Positions 1 through 12,020 of a stretch of DNA of 64,000 nucleotides are shown one piece after another. The position numbers and the translations under genes were made by a program. Position 1 is the stretch's first letter. The number at the start of each line of letters is the position of its first letter. This stretch comes from Juglans regia (taxonomy: Eukaryota > Streptophyta > Magnoliopsida > Fagales > Juglandaceae), in NCBI RefSeq assembly GCF_001411555.2, contig NC_049916.1:9001295-9065294 (forward strand). The letters are read 5' to 3'. Below the pieces are notes generated by a model. The model saw nothing but the letters and a program-made list of their open reading frames with translations, made no database searches and had not been told where the DNA came from.

Positions 1-1112
1 ACAAAATCAAAATTATTGGATCATAACCAAAAATAGAATCAGATATAGAATAAAAAAGTCATGCTAAAGATTTTTCATATGCCATATCATATCAAAATAG
101 AGTACTGAGCAAATTCATATCATCACAATATAAAAATAGATTTAGAGCATCTTCAATTAATCAATGCAAAAATTTTTAGATTTCATATTCACTCTTTTTG
201 CATAGTTTAGAACCATAATTCAAAAAGTAGTTCATGCCTATGCTAGTCATGATAGAAAATATACTTCTTTTTTTATACAGATGAATGAGTAATGCAAATA
301 ATTGACCAAGGTTGTTTTGAAGTTTTCTTTTCATAACAAAACATGCATATTTTTCACAAAATCAACCTCAATTCATTCATTTTATGCGAAGTCAAGCATA
401 TGAACCCCACTTACTTGAACTTTTAACTTCTCTGAATTTTCACACAACAGTGCCAAGGGAACATCAATCATCACCTAGGAAATCATTACGTAACTTGCGT
501 AAATTTTTAATTGAACACATACTTCATAGTTAAAACATGAGATATACAGATCTATATTTCCTTAATGTCTAAAAATCCTCAGAACCCTAAAATATCGACT
601 CCCCCTAAAAGACTTTGATTTTCACATATTTTCTTTGAATAATTATATGATTAAACGCTAAAAATATTACAAAGCCCAACATCTAATCTCTCTCGATTTT
701 TATCATCAAACATGTCAGGGTAAAATAATAAACCGTAAAATGGTTTTTCCCACAGTATCCACTTTAAAAACCTAATCTTTGTAACCCACTTCAATTTCTC
801 AACAATCCCTCATTTTCCAAAATAATCTAGTCTTTCATGGACTGATCTCTCACAAATTCATATAAGCCATAAGGAACAAGTTTTATGCTCAAGTATGTCC
901 TAACACATGACACCACCCTCAATATCTACCCAAGAAATGGTAATTATGGGCTTGTGAGAGAGGGATGTCGATGAGCTAAAGGAAGAACAAATGTGAGAGA
1001 GATTATAAAATGTACCGAGATAGAGGGAGAAACTGAGGGTTGGCTTAGGTTGTGCAACCGTGGTGAGGGGCAGAGTACGACATAATAGTGGGGGTTGTAG
1101 TTCGATGATCTC
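1..1112 (-). repeat. LTR segment of degraded Tekay-like element E3 (part 1 of 3)
   Basis: Non-coding AT-rich DNA that aligns by eye with the middle of the LTR at 53073-56033: the same run of blocks around a pyrimidine-rich 'gctctttttt' stretch, 'catgagtaatgcaaat', 'ttttatgcgaag' and 'aatcatcacctag'. It is therefore LTR sequence of the same family. Its left end lies outside the window. It is interrupted at 1113 by element E1 and resumes at 6964. Open frames here (for example 900-1430 on the minus strand) run across the E1 boundary and are not genes. Confidence 0.7.
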
Positions 1113-1813
1113 TGTTAAGAACTCAATAATGGTTCTATTCTTGCGGATGATTGTATGTAAAATGAGTAAGGAATGCAGATGCCGTGTATTGGTAGAATGG
1201 ATAAGATAAATACTATCTGTTAAGGGCTCGATATTGGTCTGTGTTCTTGCGGATGTTTGTATGTAGGAAGAACAATGAATGAACAGGCAGTGTATAGATG
1301 GAATGGAGATGATGAACACTAGATGTTTGAATAAATGCGGAAGGCCATTGTATTGATACGGGGGTACTTCGAGGGCTCCTAGACCTCCACAGAATCCACT
1401 TCTTACAGAAAATATTCCATAATGCTCCATTCCACTACCTTCCCTGCCTTAAACGATTTCTCTAACAGAATTCAAATTAAACTAACTTGACCTCCCCCGC
1501 ATGAAAGTAAATGACAGACCACTTATAAAAACAGCAAACTGATAGATGAACGCACCGTTTGGAACAATTCCAAACGCTACGTTTTACAGACTCACTAATT
1601 AACCAACATTTAAAACGGTGCGCAGCACCCAAGCTATCTAATAAAAACATCCCTACGGTGCGTTTTGTTCTTCAATCTCAAACTGCACGACGTCGTTCCA
1701 GCTTCATCCATTACTTCAAGTCTATCTTCTTCATTTCGACAGATCCTACCCTTGACTCCCGTAACTCCACTTCTGTCTCCTTCTTAGCATCTGCCATAAA
1801 CGGAACCTTAACA
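1113..1813 (-). repeat. E1 3' LTR
   Basis: 701 bp with inverted termini TGTTAAG/CTTAACA. It matches 6263-6963 along its full length with about 20 substitutions and no length change. It lies at the 3' end of the minus-strand element. Confidence 0.93.
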
Positions 1814-1826
1814 ATCTCTCCCTCTT
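1814..1826 (-). other. E1 polypurine tract
   Basis: On the minus strand this reads aagagggagagat directly before the 3' LTR. This is the position and composition expected for the plus-strand DNA primer of an LTR retrotransposon. Confidence 0.75.
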
Positions 1827-3399
1827 CAAAAAACCTTGCCCACAAGGTGTGGGTAAAGGTCTCTAAGCTTCATCAACACTTCCCATGTACTTTCTTCCGT
1901 TGGTAACCCACTCCATTTGACTAACACTTTCGTAACCGCACGATCCCCTTGTCTTCTCACTCTTCTTTCTAAAATTTCTTCTGGATCTGGTTGTATTTCC
2001 CCCGAAGAGTCAGTGGGAGGAAGGGTCTGAAGGATGGGAACTCGAGATCCCACTTTCTTCTTCAAGCAAGAAACGTGAAATGTGGGGTGGATCTTGGAAT
2101 TTTCGGGAAGCTTGAGTCTGTAAGCCACTGATCCGACCCTATCTTCCACCTGGAAAGGCCCGTAGTACCTCGGAGAGAGCTTCAGATTCTTCCTCAAAGC
2201 TAGGGTTTTTTTGGCGATACGGCTAAAGCTTGAGGTAAACCCAATCCCCTTTTGTAAATTCTCTCTCAGTTCTTTGCTTGTCAGCGTAATGCTTCATCCT
2301 TTGTTGTGCCTCTGTTAAATTTTGCTTGAGTACATTGATAACTTGATCTCTGTTGTTGAGGAACTGATTTGCTGCTTCATTTGTAACTGTGCCGGGTATG
2401 TAGGATAGAAGAGTGGGTGGGTTTTGGCCGTAGACAGCCTGGTAGGGGGTCATTTTAGTGGCGGTATGATAGGTGGTATTATACCACCACTCAGCCATTG
2501 GAAGCCAATTAACCCATACCTTAGGTTTGGAGCTAGCATAACAACGTAGGTAGGCCTCTACACATTTATTCACTGCTTCTGTTTGGCCATCTGATTGCGG
2601 GTGGTAAGCTGAACTGAAGTCTAGTGATGATCCTTGTGCCGTGAAGATAGCCTTCCAGAAATTACTTTAGAAAAATTGGGTCCCTATCTGACACCACAGA
2701 TCTAGGGCACCCGTGTAACTTAAAAACATTTTTCATAAACTCTTCTGCTACTACTTGGGCAGTATACGGATGAGCCAGGGGTATAAAATGGCTATACTTA
2801 GTGAGTCGATCCACCACCACCAATATTACACTGAAACTCTTTGACACTGGTAGCCCCTCTACAAAATCAAGTGATATATCAGTCCAAGGTTGGTTGGGAA
2901 TGGGGAGTGGCTGGAGTAACCCCGCTGTACTGTCTCATTCTTCATAATCTGACAAATATCACACTCTTGAACTAGCCTCTTTATGTCACTTTTCATTCCC
3001 TTCCAGAAAAAATCCGTTTTGGCCCTCTTATAAGTTTTCAAGTACCCCGAATGGCCTGCTTGTGGGTTATTATGGATAAATTGCAACACTTTTTTTTTTA
3101 AAATCAGAATCTTCAGGTAACACAATACGCCCCTATTTTAGAATAATCCCTTGTCTTAAGGAATACCCCTTAGGCACATTCAGGTTTGCCTTGAGCTGAT
3201 CAAGCAACATAATCATCTCACATGATTCTTGATAACTATGTTTTAACTCATCTAACCATGAAGGGGTAGGAAAAGATAGTATGGCTGCACATTCCCCCTT
3301 GCATAGGCCTTCCATCCTTCTTGTGAGTGCATCCGCCACCTTATTTTCCTTTCCTTTCTTATACTCAATAGAAAAATGATAGCCCATCAACTTAGCCAC
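1826..3399 (-). pseudogene. E1 pol, 3' part: end of RNase H, integrase and chromodomain, broken
   Basis: Continuation of the E1 polyprotein after a stop at 3400. From the 5' side: the RNase H tail with an ADAL(T)RR motif (3133-3399); the integrase HHCC zinc finger (about 2859-3125, ending in CDICQ); the integrase core with the first two acidic residues in [11 protein letters not shown] and VSDRDPIF (2662-2847); then, after a frameshift near 2660, the HPQSDGQTE region carrying the catalytic Glu. The C-terminal part (1826-2197) has PRYYGPF, HPTFHVSCLK and a chromodomain-like segment (VLVKWSGLPTEESTWE). The order and the C-terminal chromodomain are typical of chromoviruses. Stops near 3130 and 2860, the frameshift near 2660 and another break near 2200 prevent a full product. 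Confidence 0.88.
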
Positions 3400-6237
3400 T
3401 CATTTTTGCTGCATTTCAGTTCCTATTCTTTGTTCCAACAAGTATTTCAGTGCTTCTTGGTCGGTTTTAATAATAAAAACTTGACCAAGCAAATAAGTCC
3501 TCCATTTTTGAACTGCTGTCACAAGGGCCAAGAGTTCCTTTTCATATGTTGATAGTAACAAGGCCTTCCCCTTAAGCCCCTTACTCATATAGGAAATGGG
3601 TTGCCCCGCTTGCATTAACACGTCACCCAACCCCGTTCCACAAGCATCACACTCAATAGTGAAAGGACTATTAAAATCAGGTAACCTCAACACGGGAGGC
3701 TGTGATACAGCCTGTTTCAGCTCCTCGAAGGCCTTCTTAGCTTTGCCATTCCACTCAAAAGAATTCTTTTTTAACAATTCTGTCAATAGGGCTGCAATGG
3801 TCCCGTATCCTTTTATGAACTTTCGATAATAACCCGTTAGTCCTAGGAATCCCCTTAGGGCCTTCACGTTCTTAGGCTCGGGCCATTCTAACATGGTGGC
3901 AATTTTAGAGGGGTCGACCATTACCCCATTCGCATTAATGACATGGCCTAAGTATTCGATTTCTCCCACAACAAACCTACACTTGGACCTCTTAGCAAAC
4001 AATGAATTCTGTTCCAGTAGTGATAACACTTGTTTCAAATGGTTCAAATGTTCCCTTCTAGACCGGCTGTACACCAATATATCATAAAAAAAAACAAGCA
4101 CGAATTTCCTCAAAAACGGTTTAAAAACATCATTCATTAACCCTTGAAACGTGGCCGGGGCATTAGTTAAACCAAAAGGCATTACCAAGAACTCGTAATG
4201 CCCTTCATGTGTTTGGAAAGCTGTTTTTGGAATGCCATCCACTGCCACTCTCACTTGGTGGTATCCGGACCTTAAATCAAGCTTAGAAAACACCACTGAA
4301 CCAGCCAACTCATCCAACAATTCATCAATCACAAGAATGAGAAATTTTGCCTTCACTGTTTCTTTATTAAGAGCTCGATAATCCACACAAAGCCTCCAAC
4401 TCCCATCGGCCTTTCTTACTAGCAAAACAGGAGATGAAAATGGGCTCATGCTTGGTCTAACAACTCCAGATTTTAACAATTCAGCAACAATCTTTTCTAT
4501 CTCAGTTTTTTGGTAATACGGGTATCGGTATGGCCTATTAGCAATGGGTTGAGTGCCTTCCTTAAGGACAATTTTATGGTCATATTTTCTGGTTGGTGGT
4601 AACCCCTCAGGCTCCTTAAAAACCCCTCCCAACTCAGCCAATAGTTTGGTAAATTCAGGATCTAACACTTCCTCTTTTTGCTCTTTTACTTCTTGGGTCA
4701 TGATTTGTAACAAAATTCCCCTGCTCTTAGCCGTGGTGGCCTTGAGCAACTTGTGTCCATCTTCTACCACAGATGGGTTTAATTTTAACCCCTTCAATTC
4801 CACACTTTTTCCTCCATATATAAAACCCATCAACAACTTAGAAAAATTCCACGTTATAGTGTCTAACGTAACCAGCCATTGAATGCCCAACACAATATCA
4901 CAGCCAGCAAGATTTAATAAATGAAAAGAAGGTTGGAACACTATACCTTGCACCTTTAATCTCACTTCCTTGCATACCCCATCGCTCCTCAAACTTTGTC
5001 CATTAGCCACCCTTACATTCAAGTTGCTGGAAGCATCAATAGGCAACTTTAACTTAGTTATCAAAGTGGACTCCACAAAGTTGTGTGAGCTCCCCAAGTC
5101 CACTTGGATTACGACAGGTTCTCCCATCAAAGTTCCCATTAAACGCATGGTACTCATGGTGGGTGTTCCTGTAATGGTTGCTACAGAAATTTCAGGTGCT
5201 TCCACATTAGTCTCAGCCACTCCTATTTCATCTTCCGTGACCTCTACCACAGGTAACTCTTCATCCACTTGCATCAAGTAGATTCTAGGGTTCTTACACA
5301 TGTGCTGTGGGTTCCATTTCTCATCACAGTGATAGCATAACCCTTTTTTTCTCTTTTCATCCATTTGAATGGACGAAACCTTCTTCGTTCCCCCCCACGG
5401 TTTTTGCCATTTAGTGCTGTTTCCTTCACCCGAGTAAGATCCACGGCTGTAACTTCCTCCTACCATTGGACTGATTTTATCTACCCCCACCTTGCTGGAT
5501 TTCTTGGAACTTGCAAGGTATTCTTCTTGTATTTTAGCCAATGCGTACGCAGCACTTAAACTAACCGGATTGAACATGCGGATAGGAAGACGGATCTCAT
5601 CTTTCAACCCACTAAGGAAACAACTTAGCTTGTGCACATCGGATAATCCTCTTAACCGATTAGAAAGGGCCTTAAACTGTGCTTGATAAGCAGCTATAGA
5701 ACCTGTTTGTTTCAAACGAGTAAGTGCCTCCATGGGGTCATCGTAAGCTGTTGGTCCAAACCGAATTAGTAACGACCTTGCAAAGGTATCCCAATCCCGA
5801 AACTGACCCCCTTCCAATGCCTCTTGGTACCACACAAGAGCCTCTCCATCCATATAATAGGAAGCCATGAGTAAACGGTGAGGTAGAGGTGTTTGATGAA
5901 ATTCAAAATAGTGATTGGCTTTAAAGAGCCAAGCTGCTGCATTATCACCATGGAAATGGGGAAAATCTAGTTTAACTCCCCTCAGGTTTGGCCTTCTGAG
6001 GTCATTTTGGTCATGGTCATTTTGGAAATGGATGTGTTCTTCGTGATGGTCTCTGTTTTGGGGAACTTGGGTATTTTGGGCTATGACAATGGTATGTACC
6101 AGGTCATTTAACTGTTGTATATCTGTTTTCAGGTCTTGCATTGTTTGATGATGATGAATGTTCTGCTGTTGAATATCCTGCACCTGCTGATTGAGGGCCT
6201 CGTATTGCTGATTTTTGGAGCGTGTGTTGTTGGCCAT
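3400..6237 (-). pseudogene. E1 gag-protease-RT-RNase H open frame (945 codons), catalytically mutated
   Basis: A long open frame starting MANNTRSKNQ. Gag covers residues 1-300 with a coiled-coil-like Gln-rich start, followed by a CCHC-type knuckle (about 301-314, CYHCDEKW...HMC). The protease region (about 375-390) has DLGSSHNF where DSG or DTG is expected, so the catalytic triad is altered. RT motifs follow: LCVDYRALN, KLDLRSGYHQV and [12 protein letters not shown]. The catalytic motif reads VFFYDILVYS where family members have F-D-D: the first Asp is Tyr. RNase H follows (IECDACGTGLG, STYEKELLAL). The frame stops at 3400 where the family has Trp (TGG to TGA). It looks long and open but should be enzymatically dead in both protease and RT. 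Confidence 0.92.
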
Positions 6238-6252
6238 AGGAACTGCTGCTTG

Positions 6253-6261
6253 CTGATACCA
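6253..6261 (-). other. E1 primer-binding site (tRNA-iMet type)
   Basis: One base inside the 5' LTR, the minus strand reads TGGTATCAG, complementary to the 3' end of plant initiator tRNA-Met. The match weakens after nine bases. Confidence 0.75.
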
Positions 6262-6262
6262 C

Positions 6263-6963
6263 TGTTAAGAACTCAATAATGGTTCTATTCTTGCGGATGA
6301 TTGTATGTAAAATGAGTAAGGAATGCAGATGCCGTGTATTGGTAGAATGGATAAGATAAACACTATCTGTTAAGGGCTCGATATTGGTCTGTGTTCTTGC
6401 GGATGTTTGTATGTAGGAAGGACAATGAATGAACAGGCAGTGTATAGATGGAATGGAGATGATGAACACTAGATGTCTGAATAAATGCGGAAGGCCATTG
6501 TATTGATACGGGAGTACTTCGAGGGCTCCCAGACCTCCACAAAATCCACTTCTTATAGAAAATATTCCTTAATGCTCCATTCCACTACCTTCCCTACCTT
6601 AAACGATTTCTCTAACAGAATTCAAATTAAACTAACTTGACCTCCCCCGCATGAAAGTAAATGACAGACCACTTATAAAAACAACAAACTGATAGATGAA
6701 CGCACCGTTTGGAACAATTCCAAACGCTGTGTTTTACATACTCACTAATTAACCAACATTTAAAACGGTGCGCAGCACCCAACCTATCTAAAAAAAACAT
6801 CCCTACGGTGCGTTTTGTTCTTCAATCTCAAACTACACGACGTCGTTCCAGCTTCATCCATTACTTCAAGTCTATGTTCTTCATTTCGACAGATCCAGCC
6901 CTTGACTCCCGTAACTCCACTTCTGTCTCCTTCTTAGCATCTGCCATAAACGGAACCTTAACA
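6263..6963 (-). repeat. E1 5' LTR
   Basis: 701 bp, the partner of 1113-1813. It carries the promoter end of the minus-strand element and is followed outward by the duplication atctc. Confidence 0.93.
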
Positions 6964-7120
6964 ATCTCTAATGATCTTGAGTCACTACCAATGGTTGTCT
7001 TCCAATCCTGCAGTGATTCTTAAGTAGACGACAATAATGGTTGGCGTGAGCTCTTCATGGTGGAGCTACTCGGGCTGGTCATCAAGTGAGGATCACGGTG
7101 ACAAGTTTGAGTAGTGGAGA
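6964..7120 (-). repeat. E3 LTR segment (part 2 of 3)
   Basis: Short piece of the outer E3 LTR between the insertions E1 and solo LTR A. It begins with the atctc duplication of E1 and ends with the ggaga duplication of the next insertion. Confidence 0.65.
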
Positions 7121-7410
7121 TGTAACACCCGGACCCAAAATTGGTATAGTTGGACTATGGATTTTATTTATTTATTTATTTGAACTTGATATTTTAAGTT
7201 TTTATATTACGGACTAGAGTAGTGATTTTTTTTATTTTATTTTTCTGCACACGTTTATTTATTTATTTATTTTTTTTCCCGCATGTATCATTTTTGTTTT
7301 TTATTTCTCTTTCGGTCTTTATCTCTTATTTCCCGTAAGTTTTTTTTTCTCGTTCACGTCGTGCATGCTCACACACAACTCATCTTCATCCACTCACACG
7401 TCTCCTCCTC

Positions 7411-7448
7411 TAGGGTTTTCTTTTCTTGTTCATCCATCTATATATATG
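7411..7448 (+). promoter_or_regulatory. Telo-box and TATA-like core promoter in solo LTR A
   Basis: TAGGGTTT (the complement of the plant telo-box AAACCCTA) is followed about 20 bases downstream by an alternating TATATATATA run. The same pair occurs at the equivalent place in the LTRs at 34179 and 59692, so it is probably the LTR core promoter. Confidence 0.5.
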
Positions 7449-9032
7449 TATTCGAAGAAAGCTTCCGCCGCTGCCCTCCTATGCGAAACCTTAGCCCGGC
7501 ATTTTTTTTTCTCCTCCTTTTTGCAAACAGCGCTCACCCTCTAGCTCGGTCTCGACCCACCCAGTCGCGGCTCACCCAGCTGCCGCACAAAACCAACCTC
7601 CACAGTCACGACCCACGCCGTCCCAGCATCACCACAGCCTGTCCTCACCCTTTCGGAAAGCACCACGCCAGTTTAACTGAAAGCCTCTGCCTTCCTGCTC
7701 CGCGTAACGTGCACCGAGTTGCATGCCGCGGGAAGCCTTCGCAGCTGCCTTCCCGACGAACCTGGTCTAACCTCCTTAAGCCACCGTGAACCCACACGGA
7801 ACCACCGCTGACCTTCACCAAGAAAAATAGGAAAGCCCCTGTTTCTCCTCTCAAAAATAGAGCATCACCACTTTTTCGGTTGGTCACCACCGTACGTCTG
7901 GAAAACTATTGGGCTAGCCACAGAATCCGCCGTTTGTCACCTTTCCGTCAGCCTCAAGCCGCCTCAGTTCTGTCTTGTCCCTCGTGGTGAGCTTTTGCCG
8001 AACGCTTGCACTGCTTCTCCGTCTTCTTTGGTTCTATCTCACCGTGTTTCTCTTTCTTTCTCTCTCTCTCTCTCTTCCAGTGCACCGCCGCAGTGCCTCA
8101 CCACCATGACCTTCTTCGCCACGTCGCGCGCAGCTCCTCCCTTGGCGGTGAGTACCTCGCGCCCCTATTCTCACAGTTGTGCACCGAGACTGAGTGAATG
8201 TAATTCCAGTATACGTAAACTTATATTTTGCATAGTTTTTGAATAAGGAATTACAGTTTTACCCTTAGTTTTAGAATGTGTTCAAGTTGATATTTTTGGT
8301 CTGTTTTTACGTGGTTTATACTGGTGGTATAAGAAAAGTTTATAGAAATAAATAGGATTTTTTCAAATTGTACTTTGGTAACAAATTATTTTAGTAATTG
8401 TGTATTTTTTTCTTTTAAACATTTAAATTACGATTAAAGTTATTTGTTTATTTTTTATTTAACGAAATTTTTACTTGTACTTACCTTGAATCGCTTAAAT
8501 ATTTTAACATGTTATTAAGTAAAGGTTTATTTTAAGAGTAAACAATATTGGTGTTATTTCTACATTTTAGATATATTTTAGTCTTTTTAATAATAGTTAT
8601 GGTTTATTTTAAAATATTTTGGGATAATTATATTACTTAGTATTAAGCTTCATAAGTTGTTTTCATTTGTAAATAGGTCTGATTTTTAAATGTTTTAGTC
8701 ATAGTATTAAATTAGCATTGACGATTTTAGAAAGTGATGATTGGTAATTTTAGGTTTTGAGGAATTAAATAGATTATTTTATAAGCTTAGGATTAAATAT
8801 CGAAATACATGATTAATTGGAAATTTATGAGAATTACGTAATTATTTTATAGGTGACGATTAATTATTGTCCGATGTTTTTGAGGAATTTCGAAAAAGCT
8901 AAGAAGTTCAGGTAAAACCTCTGGCATAATATTTTGTTTTTGTTTCTGTTTCTCTTCCGTTTTGACCTCACCACGGGTGTAAAACTGTGGCCTCTGTTCG
9001 GGTTGGTACCAACTTTTCTGTTTCTGGTGTAG

Positions 9033-9052
9033 CCACTTTGGAAACAAAGTGG
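9033..9052 (+). other. Conserved LTR hairpin
   Basis: CCACTTTG, four-base loop GAAA, CAAAGTGG: a perfect 8-bp stem. The same palindrome recurs at 15425-15444 and, with small changes, at 23035, 31471 and 53781 in other LTRs. Confidence 0.7.
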
Positions 9053-9811
9053 TTTTCTGCGTGGTCTTTCCTATGTGCACACTCGGGGCTCCGAGAATGA
9101 ATAGGGGGAAGATTCACATTCTGTTTCTGCTCGGTTAGCTACCGGGGTTTGCATAACCCTACCACGGGGGTTAAACATGGTATTTGTTCTGATTTGATAA
9201 GATAAGATGTGATCTTTCAGTTTATGCTATGCCAAACGGAATTTGATTATGAATATTTTCGAACTTTCGCTCTGATATTTTTGATAACATGTTATGACGC
9301 TGCATTTTGAAAACATTATTCTGATTCTGCATTCTAAAAGAAAATATTTTGTTCTGCATTCTGATTTCTGTAAATGCTCATGTTTACATACTTGTATATG
9401 TCCTCTGCTTACTGAGTTGTTGATAACTCACCCCTTATCTCCATATATTTTTCAGATAATTTTGATGGTTCAGCTGGAGAACAAGAGTAGAAAGTTTTAG
9501 CAGGTGTGATGATCAGAGTGGCATAAGTGTCCGAGGGTAGAAGTGTTTAATTGAGAGTCATAGTTAGTAAACTGAATTTATGTTTCGAATATTTTGATTT
9601 GATGAGTTAAAGATAATTTCGAGTTTTAGAGAGTTTTTAATTTATATTATTGAGATTTTCTTTGTTGTCCCCATGGAGGAACTTAGATTTTTGGATTGAT
9701 TAAATTGATTAATATTTTATTGGATCATTCGGATTTTTTTAGTTGTACTATTTAAGTTGATTTGAGGTATTAAGAGTTAACTCTCCGGACCTCCGAGAAC
9801 GGGGCGTTACA

Positions 9812-10265
9812 GGAGACTCACTAGGGTGGTTCCGACGTGGGGCAGCAGTTGAGATGAGTAGTGGAAGAGCCGTGCTCTATTGAGTGTGGAAAATAGGGGA
9901 TGATGGAGGCTAATTGTGGGCTGGTGGTGTCGAGGCAGTGTTGTGGAGGAGTATGCATTGGCTTGATCTTCTTGGGAAGGTGTAGTTCCATGTGATAGGG
10001 CTGAGGGAAGGCCATGAGAGTGCAATGCCGTGAGACATGTGGACTTCTTTGGTCATGATGGAGGCTGCATGGTGGTGGTTCTCAATGTTGGGGCTGCTTG
10101 CTCAACTTGTGGTGGTAGAGAGACTCACAGTGGCGTTGCTATGAAAAGTGTGACGGGCTGGACATGGGCTTTGGTGGAAGAACCAAAGGGTTGAAGTGGT
10201 GGGGTGGACAATTTGGTGATGCAGGTCATTGTGCTTGGGTATTTTGTGCAAGAGAGAGAGAGCGG

Positions 10266-10318
<53 letters not shown>

Positions 10319-10760
10319 AGAGAGAGCGAGGAATCGGAAGAGAGAAATAGAGGAGTCGAGAAATAAGGGAATTTATTGGGTTGTGACGTGCGGCAGTTGT
10401 TGGTCACAACTAGCAGTTGGCAAAGGCAGCGGATGCTCTAGAGTTAAGGAAAAAGTGAGAGGGTTAGTTGTAGACAAAAGGGGATGAGAGAGAGAGAGAG
10501 AGAAATTGAGATGAGAGATAGTGTGAGAATGAGGAGAAATAGGAAGAGTAAAATGAAGAGACTGGAGTGATGGGGAGGAGAGAAACACGGGGAAAGAAGA
10601 GTGACAGGGAGGAGAGCGAATCGGGACGGAGAAACTATCGGGAGCATGGGGATGAAGAGGGAAAAGAGAAAATATCCACCCTAAAGGAAACAACATCGTT
10701 TTCCTTCCCTCGGTGGGCTAGGCATTCCTGTGGGTCTAGGCCTTGGGCCTAGGTGTTACA
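9812..10760 (-). repeat. E3 LTR segment (part 3 of 3), with LTR end
   Basis: GA-rich and G-rich DNA ending TAGGTGTTACA, followed directly by a polypurine tract. This marks the U3 start of a minus-strand LTR. It is the U3 portion of the outer LTR begun at 1. Open frames on both strands here are simple-sequence artefacts. Confidence 0.7.
10251..10316. repeat. GA microsatellite
   Basis: A nearly pure (GA)n run of about 65 bp in the U3 part of the E3 LTR, interrupted once by 'gcgggg'. It produces artificial Glu-Arg and Leu-Ser open frames. Confidence 0.95.
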
Positions 10761-11147
10761 TCCTTCCCTTTATAAAACTTTCTTCATCGAAATTTGCTAG
10801 TACCTCAAGCGAAGCCTAAACACTTATCAGTCACGACCATTTCATGCCAATTCTAATCCTCAATCATTTGTCGAACATACCATTCAAAAATTTGAATGTT
10901 CCAAGATTTTAGCCTGCTGCCTCACGTACCACCTTTTAGGCATGCACGTTTGTGCACATTGTATCAATTATCATACTTTCTAGGGTCCAGTTCATGTATA
11001 GAAATGTAAACCTCAAATATAAATTTACAAGCCCTATAATAATTTCACCCAAATTTTTAGTCTTCATCTAAAATAGCAAATTAAACTCTCCACATAATAT
11101 GACAAACTCATACCCGAAGAAAAAATACAATTCTCTAAAGTCTCAGG

Positions 11148-11356
11148 TGTCATTTCAATAGTAAGTTGAGATGAGATGAGTTAAGATGAAAAGTGAAAGT
11201 TGAATAAAATATTGTTAGAATATTATTTATTATTATTATTATTGTTGTTTTGAGAATTGAAAAAGTTGAATTATTTATTATATTTTGTGTGAAAATTTAG
11301 AAAAGTTGTAATAATGAGATGAGATGAAACGAAACACTTTCATTATCCAAACGAGT
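11148..11356. mobile_element. MITE-like repeat
   Basis: About 200 bp with a GAGATGAGATGAG start, an internal AT-rich ATT run, 'ttgaattatttattatattttgtgtg', and an end gagatgagatgaaacgaaac...ccaaacgag. I recall very similar short repeats with 'tttggat...gagatgagatgag' ends as common in walnut-family genomes. The 5' terminus is degraded here. It lies inside the E3 internal region. Confidence 0.55.
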
Positions 11357-12020
11357 AAATCTTACACTTGATTCATGAAGGTATCTGATTCATGGTACCT
11401 AAGAATCTAATGTTCCTAATAATCCTCAAAAGTTTGAAAATCCATAGCTAAGATTTAAGTCCTAAGTGATCTCAAGCCAACTAATTTCCAAACCTTCACA
11501 AAGTTCACTCTCAACCCATCATGCCAATCTCTCGTTGCAGCCTCTAATAATTCCACCCTAATGCTTAAGGTCAAAATCTCATAATTAAATCATTGTTGCA
11601 AATAATTGACATTCATATCTACCATGACAACTCTTACCAAACTTTATCAAAATAAGTATAACATACTCATATATAATTCTAGATGATGATCTCTTTCATC
11701 CTTAGTTGTAACCAATATACATTCTCATCAACCTAACGTTTCATCTCCTATAACACCGAATTTTAGAGTAATCCGGTGAAATAAAAGGAAGGAGTACTCT
11801 TAGAGTTAAGTAATAATATGATTTCTTGGAGGTTAGAGGAAAGGTACTTGTACCCATGTTGTTGTTGTCCTTGGCCTCTCTAGGGGTTAGTGCATTAACT
11901 TGAGCAGGCACTGCATTGTGTTGGGTAGTGGCTCATGTCGCTAGTTCGATCCTCTGGAGAGCACTAGATTTCTTATTGCTACCTAATTGCCCTGGATAAC
12001 CTTTGATGAAGTGACCATAT

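Larger units (their letters stand above)
1113..6963 (-). mobile_element. E1: complete Reina-like Ty3/gypsy chromovirus, inactivated
   Basis: A full LTR retrotransposon on the minus strand. Two 701-bp LTRs (1113-1813 and 6263-6963) each begin TGTTAAG and end CTTAACA on the + strand. The flanking duplication is atctc (1108-1112 and 6964-6968). A tRNA-iMet-type primer-binding site and a polypurine tract sit in the expected places. The single gag-pol frame with one zinc knuckle and a C-terminal chromodomain marks a chromovirus; the gag type suggests the Reina clade (tentative). The LTRs differ at roughly 20 of 701 positions counted by eye, so the insertion is not recent. It landed inside the LTR of E3. 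Confidence 0.93.
7121..9811 (+). mobile_element. Solo LTR A (Tekay/Del-like)
   Basis: 2691 bp beginning TGTAACACCCGGACCC and ending GGGGCGTTACA, with the 5-bp duplication ggaga on both sides (7116-7120 and 9812-9816). There is no coding internal region. The ends match, in inverted orientation, those of 59692-62687, and the start matches 34179. Blocks shared with the E2 LTRs include a hairpin around CCACTTTG, 'taccacgggggttaaac' and 'cttactgagttgttgataactcacc'. The family and solo-LTR status are inferred from structure. Confidence 0.88.

Noticed and set aside
900..1430. 176-codon open frame on the minus strand, with a similar one at 6104-6469
   Set aside because: It lies across the E1 3' LTR and its flank and is repeated in the other LTR; LTR sequence, not a gene.
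10102..10696. Several open frames rich in Ser-Leu or Arg-Glu on both strands
   Set aside because: They are translations of the GA microsatellite and purine-rich U3 sequence.
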